Part shown: piece by piece, positions 1 through 13,522 of the stretch
Layout: every line of letters begins with the position of its first letter
Numbering within the stretch: position 1 is the first letter of the stretch
Assembly: GCF_035582795.1 (NCBI RefSeq)
Contig: NC_134370.1
Location: 52,439,501-52,503,500 of the forward strand
Direction: 5' to 3'
Source of the DNA: Mycteria americana
Lineage: Eukaryota; Chordata; Aves; Ciconiiformes; Ciconiidae
Length of the DNA stretch: 64,000 nucleotides
Notes under the pieces: generated by a model
Database searches by the model: none
Told to the model about the DNA's origin: nothing
What the model saw: only the letters and a program-made list of their open reading frames with translations
Position numbers and translations under genes: made by a program

Positions 1-629
1 TTTCTCTTTTGCCTTTTGCTGGAGTTTATTATTTTGTTCTTGTTATTTACCTGTTCTTGGCAGTTTTGAGGCTTCTGTGGCTTCCCAGAGTCCAAGGAAT
101 AAAAGTGGTCATTGGATGTGCATCAGCTGACAGACAAGCTAACTGCTAGGTTAAAAAGAAGCATGGTAGCTGTTGATAGTGTATTTATGATGGCAAATAG
201 CAAAGATTGCCTGTCTTGACATCTATTCTATTTCATCTATCCAGGTCGCCTTCCTCCAGGGTCCGTATAAAACATAACTGCAAGGTGTGTTCCTGATCAG
301 TCATGCTGCCACATGTGTGTCCTTCTCTTTCCCCATAGATCTAATATGGTCCTGTGTCCTTTCCTTCAGAGCTCGCTGTTTGGTTGTTTGCTACTTGTGC
401 ACTTGCCAAGGTGTATGTCCCCAGAAGTAAATGGGAATTTTCTGGTTTAAATTCACTGTTTGCAGATAGTTTCATCCATCTCATACTTGTCCTTTGGTCC
501 CACCATCACTGTTTCTTTGGTGTTGTTTCTTCATTGTTGCTTCCTCTGAAAGGAATATCTGCCCCATACAGTTATTTGTGTAGTTATCTCCTACCACAGA
601 AACTACTTGTAGTGATATGTACGGGAAGC
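1..629. other. Intergenic, nothing recognised
   Basis: This is AT-rich non-coding sequence. Stop codons interrupt all frames at short intervals, and the longest open stretches (about 107 codons) have no recognisable protein character. No RNA gene, simple repeat or clear mobile element was seen before the CR1 tail that begins near 630. Confidence 0.6.
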
Positions 630-677
630 AACTTGGTGAAAGGCCCTTCCAACTCAAGCCATTCCATGATTCTATGA
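630..677 (+). mobile_element. CR1 LINE 3' end fragment
   Basis: The segment reads like the 3' terminus of a chicken-repeat-1 (CR1) LINE. A 'cccttccaactcaagcc' stretch is followed by the terminal 'attccatgattctatga' words, which resemble the short ATTCTATGAT repeats that end CR1 copies instead of a poly-A tail. Only the last few dozen bases are recognisable, so the copy is heavily 5'-truncated, as most CR1 copies are, and it may begin somewhat earlier than given. No reverse-transcriptase coding sequence remains. CR1 is abundant in birds and other sauropsids, so this supports the host assignment. Family assignment is from memory of the consensus tail. Confidence 0.7.
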
Positions 678-3439
678 AGACAGGAATAATCATGCCCCTA
701 GGCATTCAGTGCATCCAAAATATTTTCACATGTACACACTATTTAATCTAAGGCATGATATGAAGAGAAATGGCTAGTATAGTGTATATGTGACATCAAT
801 CTAACTTTTAAGATTCATTTAAATATTTGGTGCTGGACTCTGTTCTTAGTTTTCTCTGAAGTCTTCTGTGGCAACAGCTGAATTTAACATTTTGTAATAG
901 AAAGCAAAGTCTAGTCTTCAGTTGCTGTGAAAATTAGTTAAAATGTTTGTGCTCATAATATGTGACCAGTTTTATTCCATGTAGACAGAGCCAGATTTGA
1001 GAAAGTTGAAAAATATTTATTTGCTGGCATGCAAATGTTACATCTCTATCTCCTGTTTAGGAAATGAATTTTAATATGCACTTTGGAACAGATTTAATCT
1101 CATCTGCACTTCCTTGGGTGAATCTACAGTTTAGGCTTTGCTCTTCATTGCAATGATTCCTGTGTGATTTCAGTCATTCCTTGATGCCATTATTTGCCAT
1201 AGGCTTGTCTTCCTCATGGTGCCTGCAGGCTGTGCTCTTATATAGCATATGTTTTGACAAGCCATCTGGTTTCAATAGGTTTCCCAAGTGTCTGCCTTCT
1301 TGCAACCTGTCTTTTTGGCAGCCACCAGTGCCTAGAAACCCTCTGTCTGGCTTTCTCCATGGGTCAGAGATTCTTATTTTAGCCTGGAAGTGTTAACATG
1401 TGATAAAGAATGAAGCAGCTTATGGAACCAATGGGACATTATTGGTATAGGGAAAGGGATTGAAACCAAAGGACTCAGCACAGTTCCCATGAGGGCCCCT
1501 GTCTGACATATACGGGTGAATGAAACGGGTTTAGCATGCCTTCTGTCTGGGCACAATGCCATACTAACATAAGGTTCTCAGCACCGGCAACCAAGAACCC
1601 AGCATGTGTACAGCATGTGTATCAAAGGTATTTGAAGACAGCATTGCTCCAAGGGGCTAATTCAACAGCTGTGTATCTTACACTTGCACATCTAATCGTC
1701 AGAGAAGTTGGTCATGACTCCTGCAGCTTTTTTAACCTCCACAAAAGAACAGAGTTAGCAGAATGAAGAAAATTGCAACCAAAATGTTTCCCTTTCCTCA
1801 AACTGTCATGGAGAATCAGCTACAAAGTTGTACTGCTAGATGACAAAATAGGTACTAAGCAAATCCAAAGATCAGAATCTATAAGCAGAAACAAAGAAAA
1901 AAGCATGGTTACATACCAGGTTACTTAGAGTTAATAAAAGATTAATTTCAGTGGTTATCGCATATCTTCAGCAGTTTGGATGGGAAAATAGTACCGGGGG
2001 AATTTTCCTCTCTGCTTTTTCTATTGCAACATAGTGAAATTACACCATTCTTAGTAGTCATGTGAGCTAGTTGAAAGCTAGCATAGAAATACTACTCACA
2101 CCGCGCCATTGTAACATATTCTAAAATGGTGTTGTAGTTTGGATCATCCTACACACTGAACATGCACTTGGGCATATCATCTGGATGAGAGAGATGCGTG
2201 TGCATTCTTCTTTAAACTTTCAAATTTCTAAACCTCTGCTGACCAGAAATTAGTTGGCCTATTCTTTGACTTGCAATGATATAGTAAGAAGATACATGTA
2301 AAAGTGAGACCAATTGTCATCCAAACAAATGATTTCTGCTTTGCCAGTTCCATGGCAGACAGTACCTATACTAGGCCTAGTAGTTATTTCAGCTTCACAC
2401 AGGGAAGACGGAGAATAGCTTAGCCAAACCTGATGCTTTGGCTTCTAGACCGATCACCTTCTAGTTCTGAGAGAGCAGCCCTTCACAGTTTCTTGATGGA
2501 CTCTCCAGCTCTGGAAACAGTCATACTAATAATTCTAAAATTAGCCTCAAAAATCTAATTGGGGATCAAAGGAGCTGTCTATCCATTTGGTTGTAAACCT
2601 CAGCTATAAAGTTGTACTCTAGTTACAGCAGTAGCCAGGAGATAGACAAAGCTTGTAACAGGATCCCTTTTTGGAGAGAACCTGATAACGGTACATAAGA
2701 GTTACCTACCTAGAAGTTGAAATCTAAGATTAAAGCTTTAGAATTGTCTTTGAAATTATGGTTCAAGGCTTACATAATAGTTTGGTTTTTATAAAAAAAT
2801 AGTTGATTGAATTCTTTCAATTAATATACAGCTTTTATCTGACAGCTCCATGCCTCTTGTTTCAAACAGTGAGCTCCCTGAAAAAATTGGCACATCAGAA
2901 GCTTTATAACATAGCTTCTCCAGGTGTCAGAGTCCCAAGATGATGTATTATCTGCTGTGGAAAGCTCATTCCCAAATTCCTGTAGAAAAGGTTAATTTCT
3001 TGGTTGCTTTTTCAACAGTAATTCATTCACCAGTGGCAAAATTCAAGTTCAGTTTGGCTACCATCACTTCAAACTAGGCAATTTGCTATGTTCTTTCCAC
3101 TTTGGATTCAGATTGTAAATCAAAGAGTTCCTCTTTTGGAATCTTTAGCCTCAAAGGATAAAAGAGCTATTTTAAGAATTGTCTAGAAATGACCTTGTAT
3201 GTATGAAAGTAAAGAGATTGTAAACTCTATATGCTTGTAAACTGCTTCTCTAGCCCATGTCATGAGTACCAAACACAAACATAAGTATATAGACTGCCTT
3301 CTGACATGTCTGGAATGTCAAAAATAGTTATCCCAAGCTTTCTGCGATCGGCAGAAATACGTGTACATGACAGGCATCTGCAGTCCCCCAAATAACTACA
3401 TTTTTCCTTTTGTGTCTCGTATTGATGCTGAAAATAACG
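678..3439. other. Intergenic, nothing recognised
   Basis: AT-rich non-coding DNA between the CR1 tail and the LTR-like element. No open frame longer than about 80 codons and no tandem repeat or RNA gene was found. Ordinary intergenic DNA as far as can be seen. Confidence 0.55.
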
Positions 3440-4531
3440 TGTGGTAGGTTGACCTTGGCTGGCTGCCAGGTGCCCACCGAGCTGCTCTGTCACTCCCCCT
3501 CCTCAGCTGGACAGGGGAGAGAAAATATAACGACAGGCTCATGGGTTGAGATAAGGGCAGGGAGATCACTCACCAATTACCATCCAGGGCAAAACAGACT
3601 TGACTTGGGGAAATTAATTTATTGCCAATCAAATCAGAGTAGGGTAATGAGAAATAAAACTAAATCTTAACACACCTTCCCCTCACCCTTCCCTTCTTCC
3701 CTGGCTCAACTTCACTCCCAATTTTCTCTACCTGCTCCCCACCAGCAGCGCAGGGGGATGGGGAATGGGGGTAGCGGTCAGTTCATGACATGTTCTCTCT
3801 GCCGCTCCTTCCTCCTCACTCTCTTCCCCTGCTCCAGCGAGGGGTCCCACCCACAGGAGACAGTCCTCCACGAACTTCTCCAACATGGGTCCTTCCCACA
3901 GGCTGCAGTTCTTCTAGAACTGCTCCAGCGTGGGTCCTTCCCACGGGGTGCAGTCATTCAGGAACAGACTGCTCCAGCATGGGTCCCCCACAGGGTCACA
4001 AGTCCTGCCAACAAGCCTGCTCCAGCGTGGGCTCCTCTCTCCAGGGGCCCACAGGTCCTGCCAGAAGCCTGCTCCAGCGCAGGCTGTCCACGACGTCACA
4101 GCCTCTTTTGGGTACATTCACCTGCTCCAGCGTGGGGTCCTTCACGGGCTGCGGGGGGACAGCCTGCCTCACCATGGTCTTCACCGTGGGCTGCAGGGGA
4201 ATCTCTGCTCTGGCGCCTGGAGCACCTCTTCGCCCTCCTTCTTCACTGACCTTGGTGTCTACGGAGTTGTTTCTCTCACATATTCTCACTCCTCTCTTCC
4301 GGCTGCTGTTGTGCAGCATTTTTTTCCCCTTCTTAAATATGTTATCACAGGGGCGCTACCACTGTTGCTGATGGGCTCAGCCTTGGCCAGTGGTGGGTCG
4401 TCTTGGAGCCGGCTGGCATTGGCTCTATCAGGCATGGGGGAAGCTCCTGGCATCTTCTCACAGAAGCCATCCCTGTAGCTCCCCCCCACCCCACCCCTGC
4501 TACCAAAACCTGGCCACGCAAACCCAGTACA
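3440..4531 (-). mobile_element. Probable solo LTR of an avian endogenous retrovirus
   Basis: A GC-richer block of about 1.09 kb sits abruptly in AT-rich DNA. On the minus strand it begins TGTACTGGG and ends CTACCACA, so it has the TG...CA termini and short TGT/ACA inverted ends of a retroviral LTR. An AATAAA signal lies at 3618-3623 on the minus strand, about 180 bases before the 3' end, as expected for an R/U5 junction. A tandem array of about 45-53 bp units fills the middle. I recall closely similar sequence from many bird genomes, but the family name could not be checked. No gag, pol or env coding sequence is present. No matching target-site duplication is visible: the flanks are AACG before and AGTGG after. 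The insertion is therefore old, or the ends are misplaced by a few bases. The open frames here, up to 193 codons on both strands, are by-products of the repeat. Confidence 0.65.
3831..4145 (-). repeat. Degenerate tandem repeat, ~45-53 bp unit, inside the LTR
   Basis: Seven variants of the word 'gctccagcgtggg' begin near 3831, 3876, 3921, 3969, 4018, 4071 and 4122. They are spaced 45, 45, 48, 49, 53 and 51 bases apart. Between them run related segments ending in 'cacaggtcctgcc' or 'cacggggtgcag'. The array is a built-in part of the LTR-like element rather than an independent minisatellite. Confidence 0.8.
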
Positions 4532-7500
4532 AGTGGTTTCCTTAATTACAGGGTTGATTTAACAGAATACTTACGCACTTGTTTGAATGGGGCCTAAATT
4601 ATTTTCAAATTCATCTGGATTCTTTATTGAAAGGTCAAGAATCGCTCTTGAAGGACATCACAAATGAGATAATGTAATACTTTTGAATGGACTGCACCTC
4701 TTCTTTCATGAAAGGTAATACTCGCAGGATAGGCTAAATTTGGTTATTCAGATATGATGTGCTGAGCAGAAATTAGTAACTTATTATCAGGACAGTCAAT
4801 TTTTCCTATTTGGAGCTAGGTTAAAGGAGATCTACTTATTCTCAACCTCAGACAAGTCTATAGAGACAAAGGGTAGTGAATATCAACAGCTAAATAATTT
4901 ACAAGTAACTCCACTCAAGATTAATTTGGGGTAAACAGAAGCAGTAGATTATAATAACCCCATCAATCACTTGGTGTTTCACAACCAGTTTCAAGCAATG
5001 CCATTAGATTCTTTTTAAAGACATACAACAAGTTTTCCAGAGCCCTCCGCTGCCAAGCTAAGTAACTCCCCAAGGCAAGCACATCCTTTCTTGACTGATC
5101 ACTTCTATTGAAGAGCATCAAGAATAAACAAATAAGGTAGGACTGTGAATTAGCTTGGAAGGACCGGCTTTTAATTGTTGCATTTCGGTGATTATTGTTT
5201 TCTCACTCCAACCAAAAATAGTTTATGGAAATGAAAAATCCTTTTGTGTTTTATTGAAATCTACAGAAAATGAAGATTTAAAAAAAATGCAGTGCTTGGC
5301 AGCCAGAAGTGCGTGTGCAATTGGTGATGTTAACAGAGACTGTAATACTCTGTGACGTTGTATGCTTTGTTTAGGTTGTACCAGCATGCCAAATCTGTTA
5401 GCAGCTTTCCAAACAGAAAGGAACGTATGGAGCATATCTCACTTTAAAAAGTAAAATTAGGAACCTGTAAATTATTTGATGTGTTCAAACACCTGTAGCA
5501 ACAAGGAGTTTGATTTCAATAGGGGTCTGCAAAGGCATAGGGGTGACTTCATTTCATATTACTTGAAGGCGCAGGGAGTAAGTACTTAATGTTCACTATG
5601 ATTTTATTCAGGTTCTAAATTCTACAGTAATTAATTTGCAAAACAGTAAGTAGAAACTAAATTTTCTTTTGCTCCAAATATGCAAATAGGAAAAATCTGA
5701 ATTACATTGGAATAGTTTAGTATTCATACAGATTCATTTCTTGAAACCCTTCCATGCTTCCTCCTAGAATTTCCATTCTTCTGTAGGTATATGGCCATTC
5801 CAAGTCAGCTATCACGATAAAGCCTGGTATGTGGATGTGAAATGACAATCATCTTAACCATATACATGTAGCTAGGGGAATTACTTATGAAGTTTTATTG
5901 CTTTAATTCAGGCCTGTGCTACTGCAGGTGAAAGAGATTCTTTGTGGCAAGGTGGCTAAAAAGCAGTGTGTGTGTGTGGCAGCAGTTTCCCATCTAACTT
6001 TCTATTTTAATCTGGCTGTTCTTCCTGAATCATACATTTCTTGTATTAAGTTTTCTTTGCCTGATTTTTCTCAAAATATGATTTTTATAATCAAATTATG
6101 ATTCATATAATGAAAATTTGAACCAAAATATGAAAACTGTGTGTGAGCTTATGCCAACCAGGAGGTACATTCTCCTTTCTTGTAAGAAACACGGCTCACT
6201 TAATGGCTTCTTTTCTATTTTTAACAATTATTCCATCAGTGTGACTGGGGTGTTGAAAGCTGATGCATTTCCTAGAAGTAGCCTTTTGTGAGGGAAAAAT
6301 GTGTGTGTGATTCGATAAATATGCATCTTGATTTAGTTGACTTACTGTCAAAGCGAGCAAACCAGAGGCAATTGCTAGAGCTGAGTGCGTGGGTGGAGGC
6401 TGGCATCTGGAGCCTGTTGGTCTGGGACCAGGTGAGAACCACTAGCTGCAGCCCAAGAGGCAAGTGGGGTCTGTGCAGGACTGGCTTATCTCCTCGTGGT
6501 GGTGGCAAAGTGGCTGAGAGCAGAAAGTGCACATAGCTGTGGGAAACTGTTTATTGTCCAAGCACACTAGCTGTTGTGTGATTTTTTTTTTGTGTTTTGG
6601 TTTGGTTTTTTTCACTAAAATCCCAGTCTTACAAAAAGCTCCAAGAGCACAGAGCTCCTGCTGGAATCAGTTCAGTTGGGACTGAATCCCCTCATCCCCA
6701 CAGAGCTGAACGCAGCACTACACTCAGGAAGGAAGTATGCAGTTAAGGAGCATGCATAACAGTATGACAAAAAAGATTTGCTAATACGTTGAGAGAGTTA
6801 ATGTATTTAGAACACATATAGAGAAAGAACTTGGAGCTTCTGAGTTCCACTGTACTTTGAAAAGCCTCAATCGCTGTAGCAACAAATGATTGTTGTAACA
6901 GGACACCACAGAAGAGAGTTTAGACATGGCAGGATGTAAATATATATGGCTGGAGAAAGACCTGTTGTACCCTTAAAATCAAGCTCTATTAATTTTCAGA
7001 AGATAGAATCCTCTCCTGGTATTATTAGTATGTGGTATATGAAGCTGCAGTAGCATGATGGCAGTTAAAACGCTTTCACAAGCTCAGTCTACAAAAGCTG
7101 CTTCCTTATTGCTGCAGTTGCAGATGCTGCATTTGGTGACAAGACTGAAAGCTACGTAGATGCTTCTCAAGAGTTTTGTATTCTTGTATATCAAACTTTC
7201 TGTTTTGGGGCTGTGACCCTTTTAAAGCTAATGTGTGGCCCTGCTGGAGATTTCAATAGGACTAGTCAGATGCTTGAAGTGAGCCATATACTTCAGTGTT
7301 TCACTAAACTAAGGAGCAAAATCTCTGGATAATACTGTTGTAGCCACGTGATCTACACATACAGAGGTGCAGACCTGTTGATGTGTTTCAGTAGACCCAC
7401 TGATGTACTTGGAAAAAACAGAGAAGCTTTAAGGTTATTAAGGTTGGGTGTATAGTTTTAATAAATTAATTAGTCATCTAGCTGCATATTGATTACTTTT

Positions 7501-8005
7501 TTTTTAAAATTGTGTGTCAAGGTTTTTTCCACTTTGGAACATGAAAATTTAGCTCACAGTGGGCTTTGTTGCTGTATTCTCTTTAAATCTTTATTCTTAG
7601 TTGAGGTAAATAAACCAACATGGTAAAGAGAGCTGATAGCTACTCCATCTGTATTATGGCACACAATGATGGCTGGAAGTTAAAGGTTTGATATATAGAT
7701 CTATTTTTTTATTGCCAGCCGCTGCCCCTGAAGAAAGTATTAAAATTTCCAGATGAGTAACCAAACAATAAATAGATGAGACAGTTGCTGTGAATATCTG
7801 ATTTTTTGCATAATAATGAGATATTGCTGGATAATACACTTTGCAGTCCACAGTTTGTCTACATTATCATTTTGATTGGACAAATGCATAAGAAAGATAT
7901 ACAAGTAAAACCATGCCAAGTCTTTTATTTTAAATTGACTCCATGTGAGAGTTCAGTTAAATTTTCAGGATGTTTTAAAAATAAAACAAAATCTGGGAAT
8001 ATCCC
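4532..8005. other. Intergenic, nothing recognised
   Basis: AT-rich non-coding DNA. The longest open frames are about 60-86 codons and lack protein character. A T-run and T/G-rich patch lies near 6582-6610. No RNA gene or recognisable mobile element was found. Confidence 0.5.
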
Positions 8006-8054
8006 TACACACATACACACACAGGCATTCACTTGCACACATACACGCACACAA
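8006..8054. repeat. Imperfect (CA)n microsatellite
   Basis: A stretch made mostly of ACAC and ATACAC words is interrupted by 'ggcattcacttg'. It is an imperfect CA dinucleotide repeat with ACAT variants. The open frames that cross it are artefacts of the repeat. Confidence 0.8.
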
Positions 8055-8676
8055 AATATATAGCCAATACCTGGTCTCACAATTACTTATGCACAGCAGA
8101 AACATTGTATGCAAACTGCAAGCTCTTTTTCATGCCTGTTAGGGTAGAATTAGGGTCATTTTCAATGAGCATCTTCTTTCTTGCCTTGCAGAAGGCTCAC
8201 AGAAACACATGCAAGGGAGCCTTTCACCTCACAGCAGGACCTTGTTCCATACCAGAACAGGCCAAAGCAAAGGAGGTGGGGTGGATAGGTGAACTCCTCA
8301 CAGTATTCACAGTGGAAAGAAACCTAAAGTCTAGCCATGCTGATCTTCATGGAAAAAAATGTTAGTCTGCATGTCTCAAAAGAATCTGAAATCTAGTACC
8401 ATTTTGGTGCAATTTTGACAGGGGGGCAATACTGCACCTGTTGAAGTCACTGAGATTTCTTACAGTTGCATATAAGGGTGCTACTGACAGCACTGAAGCA
8501 ACATCTCTGTCACTGCTATCATTGCTTGGAGATGACTAGCAATATTGCCAATATCAATGTGCAGGTCAAAGCTTGTTCTCAGTTACAGTTAAAACCCAGA
8601 CCTTTTTGTTTTAGAGTTCTATTGATAAAGATGGGATCAGAGTTTTGTTTTCTTTCTAGAAAAAAAGAAAAGCTGT

Positions 8677-8700
8677 ATTTTATTTTATTTTGTTTTATTT
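8677..8700 (+). repeat. (TTTTA)n simple repeat
   Basis: Short pentanucleotide tract of TTTTA-like units, one of them changed to TTTTG. Simple sequence in AT-rich intergenic DNA. Confidence 0.75.
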
Positions 8701-11700
8701 GAACATAGTTAACTGTGTTCTGCATTTGACCGTGTTATCTGGACAGGAAGATGTGTAAGCCCAAGCTTCAAGATTAGTTTCTTCTGGTATGCAGGTCTCC
8801 AACTCCCATTGTTGGTCTGGTTTAATTCTGAGCCCCCTAAATTCTGCAGTTATGCCATCTTGTTCTTGCTTTTTGCTGTATTCTTCTTACATCTCTCAGT
8901 CGTCTCCAACTCTTCCCACAGATGTTTGCTTCCCCCATGTTTTGAGAGGGCAGGGTGCTGTGTTCCTTGCACCTCCCACTCCTCGTGACTGCAGTGGGAG
9001 TTCTTGCTGTGCAAACAACTGAAAAACTTTACTTACACAGGGCCCGGTTTCAGACCTACAAAGCAGTAGCAACTCAGCTGCAAACAACTGAGTGCAGCAT
9101 CTGCTGGTTAAACTGAGGAGCTGGCTTGTTTCCGCCTTTCTTTTTTTCTCTCTGTGTGTCTGCGCGCGTGCACCAGATAAGAAATCCACACACTTAGAAA
9201 AAATGGTAAAGAAGTAAGCAACCCCAGCAAATATGACTTAGATGTGTCCTCAAATCATTTACAGCCAGCAGCTAACCTCAGCAATAGAGAGATGAAAACT
9301 GTTGCTAGATTAAAAAAATTTACAGAGCTACTGTATTGCAGCTCTGCTAGTACATACATGATTTAATTTACAGAAGCACATATATTTCCTAATGGTTCCT
9401 CCATACCAGATTTATATAGTGGCGGATTTCTGACCCTGTTTCTTCACCAGGGCATACTCACGGTATTGAGAAATAATGCAGGATTTCCCATGAATTTAAA
9501 GTATCTATCAGCATTTCTGTCATGGCAGACAACATAAGAAGAGCTTTCATGATGCACAGCCATCAGTGTTGTACCCAGAAGCCATTTAACCACAACAAAG
9601 AAATGGGACCAAATTTTGGCCTAGTTATTCACCTGCTGGTGAGATGTCTCACACTGAGGAGGGACGTCTGGACTGTGTCCCAGTTCAGTTCCTTATAATC
9701 CCTCATGCCATAACCGATAAACAGGCATTTTGTGGGTTCTTTTTCCTCAGTCATGCATATCCAGCCCATATTTACAAAACGTAGAGTCAAATTCAAGCCT
9801 TAAAGCACAGACTATTTTCATCTAGCAACACGACATTCCGCGCCCTGGCAAAATTCCAGCTTACCGCACTTGACCCCAGAAACAAGATACATTTTTCTCC
9901 TACTGTGCTGCTGAAATTATGTAACTGACCAATTAATTATATTTTAAAGATTATAATATGGATAATGGGTAGCAAACTTGGTGAAGTCATCAGGCTAAGT
10001 GTACTGCAGGTGCAACATCTTTTCTTACTGGAATTTGATTCATTCACAAAATGATTTTTCTATTCAAAACAAGTGTCATGCTTCCTTTGTCCGTGGATAA
10101 TTAAATAAGCTTTCCAATTTATTCATGTATTCTAATTTACATAGGGTACCAACCCAAAAAAGCCCTCTGCTCACCCAGACAAAAGACATAAAATACATAG
10201 AAATATAAATCTAAATGTCAGCCACAGCACAGTAAGAACCGTTCTGGCTGGTGAGGGCACTGTTGCTGTAGCTTGGAGTCTGGCCCTGGGTGGTCTCTGG
10301 TAAGCAGTGGTAGTCGGGGCTTAACCAAACAGAGTATTGCCAGTGAGTTTTCTTGTCTTCTCCTTTTCTGAGGTCATATTAGGAAAGTATGGGTCTGAGG
10401 TATTGAAACTGTCCTGTGCAGGGCTTTTAAACTCTCTTTATTCCTAGCTTCTTTAGCTCAGCTTTCCAGGGTACAATCAGATACTTGGAGCAAGAGTCTC
10501 CCCTTTCATTGCACTTCTTCCAGGGGCTGGTCTTTGTACAGGCCCTGTGCGGTAAGAGAATTCCATCCAAAGCTCTGTGCTGTTGTCCTGAGCCTGCAGG
10601 CTTCCTACTGCTGAGGTTCACATTTCCCAGAGGTTAGTTATTTTAACAGTTTTAGATACTCCTGTGATTCCTCCTACCATAGGATTGGAATTCTTCACAA
10701 GCATTTGTGCACGCAATCGCACATCACTGTGAGTTTGGCAAATGGCATTAGTTTCTTTATGGGGAGCAGGCACAAAGGGGCCCAACGTGTTTGCAGCAAA
10801 GAATATACAGGTCAGGTCTCAGAAATACTACCTATAAGGATACACAGATGCTGGAGCAAGTAACATAGGTGGTTGGGAAACACTTGGCAAGTTTAGAGAA
10901 GAGGGTATACAGCACTTTCAAGGCAGTCTAGGCCTATTTCATACTGTCTGGGTACAGGAAGATGATTGTATGATCTCCTGAGATCCCATCTGCATTTTTT
11001 TTTTTCTACAAGAGCTTAAGGGCACTTTGGGAGTCTGTGAATGAGTTGGAATATTAACCTAGTTTTCCTAAGTTGTACGCAAGCGCACTAATGTTTGGAC
11101 TGTCCTGTTGCTTAACCACAAAGGCCAGAGATATGGTAGCTAAGGGCAGACTTACATTCTGGCCAACACAGCTGGGCCTCAGGCTCCCCAGCAGCCGGTC
11201 CTGTTTAGGCTCTGTGATTGCACGTGATACAATATGCAGGACTGTGTCCACAGCTGGGGCAATGCTCCAGTTGGTGACTTTGGGGATTGTGTATGTGGAC
11301 TGATTTATGATTCTCAAGTGTGTTGTGTAGTAGCTCTTTTTTCCTTCAGACAAGGCAATTCAGCTTCAAACATGTCTGTCTTATAAATAAGCAGTTTAAA
11401 CTTTACACTCAAGTTATTTTCTTCTCTTTCCCCAAGCTCATAATTTAAGGGGGAAACCATCAAAAATAAGTACATAACATAGCAGAATACAAGCCCTTAA
11501 AAACCTAGCAGAACCTTCAATCTCTGCTTGTTTTCCTTTATGGTATTTTGTTTTATTAATAAGACTGCCTCTATATTCATGGCAAAATAAGAAAGCTATT
11601 TCCAATGAAACAGACAAGTCTTTGTTAGACATCAAATATAACTAATATTTAATGTCATAAATATTAATGAATTTCACGTCTTTAGATACTTTAGAATAAA

Positions 11701-13454
11701 TTCCAAACATTTTTGTTTTGATTCACTCTTATTTATTTTTTCACATTGAACTGGTAGAAGGAATTTTCCCCTATTTTTCTGTGAAAAATCTATCAAGTTC
11801 TGCAGCCTGATTTAATCTTTTGAAGCCTCTTTTCAAACTGTTTGAATTCAGATGTTGTTCAATATATTTTACGTGGCTAAATCTGTACACCCAGGTAAAA
11901 TTAGCAGTTAGTGTCATGTGACAGAAATGCATATACGATGGCCACCAGTTCAGCTGTCACTTAGGACTGATTCTGGGATTTCCTGGTAAAACAGAAGGGA
12001 TTGAAAGAGGCAGGCCTTTAACTGGAAACATTTAACAGACCACATTTTCTGTGGGGACAACGCACAGCATAAGCTGTCATTTGACATCCAATTTCTTGGC
12101 CAATTCTCTGCAGGTACTGAACAATAATTGGTATTGCCCAATGTGAGTGGTCTCAGTAACTATAAATTAGTGCTGCTTGTTCCTTAAAAGCAGGAAATTC
12201 CTCTTTCTGAGCGGAATAGTTCTGTATCTTCTCACAAATGTACAAACTCAAATTTTAGTGTCCTATAACTAAATAATTACTAATGTTATCAGTTGAATGA
12301 CTGTTGATGCAGCAAGCAGAGTCTTCCAGCGATTAGATATCTGAACCTGATATGTCTACAATAATTGGGAGCCAAGATAAAATATCCGTCCACATGTGGA
12401 GGAGAGAGGATTCTTTGCCTATGGAGGGTTAAATACAGGATAGGGGATGTGCCAATATGAGAGGGACAGAACTGTTCCTCCAAGAGTTACAAGTTGTTCC
12501 ATGTATTTGTGTATGTTTGTTTCTAGGGGATTTTTCTTTCATGTATTTTTTTAATATACTAAGATTATAGAAAAAATCTCTACAAATCCGACATTGCACT
12601 CTGCTTTTGCCTTAGAATCTTTGTTCTTAAGTAATCCTAGCAATAACCAATAACTTGCTGACTATTGCAGCAATAAAATATGGCGACCATATTGCAGTCT
12701 CTGCTGGTGACATTTAAGTCCTTTTTTTAAGGCACATTTAGAAGTGATCGAGCACAAACACAGTGTGATACTGACACAGTTCTTACAACCCAGTCCCTCC
12801 TCTTGCTGCTGTAATAGACTGCTGTACTGTCTCTGGAGTAGTCAGACTTCTGATGACTAGGTGTAGTAACCCTGTCTTCTTTCCTCTCTAGCTCCAGGTT
12901 TTCTTTGTCGTCTCCTAGAACAGCCTGTTTCCTTTGCAGCTCTCCCTCTTCATACCATGGGTCATTCGTGTCATTGAGGGAGGCAGCAGATCTATAAACG
13001 AAAGTAACCACAAAGTCCAGATCCCCCGGAGAGCCAGTCTGCTTTGGACACCAGTCATATGAGTCTTTATTTCTACATATAAACGTTTTTCGGTACTAAG
13101 AGTTGGGTAAGATGAAGGCAGCTTTGAGGCTGAAAGGCTCTGTCCAGTGGTAGGTAATTTGCCTTCAAGAGACCTGTAGCCAAGGAACAGGACAAGGCTG
13201 GAGTCTGCATTTGCCAAGCCATTGAGTTTACAGAGCTTTCCCTAAAAGTGAACGTGCAGAGAAAATACAAGGTGGGGGGAGACAGAAACTTTATATCCAG
13301 AAGGTTAGCTTTATACTGAGTTGCCATCAACACAAGAAAAGCAATTCCTATAGAAACTGTTCTTTTGTCACCAGATAAATCTTGAAAGGCTCGGTCTATA
13401 GTCAGATCAAAGGAAAAAATAGATGCAAGCCTGTGATGAGAAATGTAGGAAAAC
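8701..13454. other. Intergenic; one protein-like open stretch
   Basis: AT-rich non-coding DNA with scattered homeodomain-like words, for example around 9920-9950. On the minus strand, overlapping open frames between about 13260 and 12727 translate to polar, protein-like residues and follow AG sites that resemble splice acceptors. The frames are offset, show no clear codon bias and match no family I know, so no gene is called (see findings). Nothing else was recognised. Confidence 0.45.
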
Positions 13455-13522
13455 AGTAAGTAAAAAAAAAAAAATCATACCATAAGTAAAGAAAAAAAAA
13501 TCATACCTTAAAAAAAAAAATC
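13455..13522 (+). repeat. A-rich tandem duplication (~26 bp unit)
   Basis: Two adjacent copies of a unit made of 'aagtaa', an A-run and 'aaatcatacc' are followed by a third partial copy (TTA, A-run, TCT). The period is about 26 bases. Probably a slippage-expanded A-rich patch. Confidence 0.65.

Noticed and set aside
3758..4489. Open frames of 107-193 codons on both strands
   Set aside because: They are generated by the tandem units of the LTR-like element and do not resemble retroviral or host proteins.
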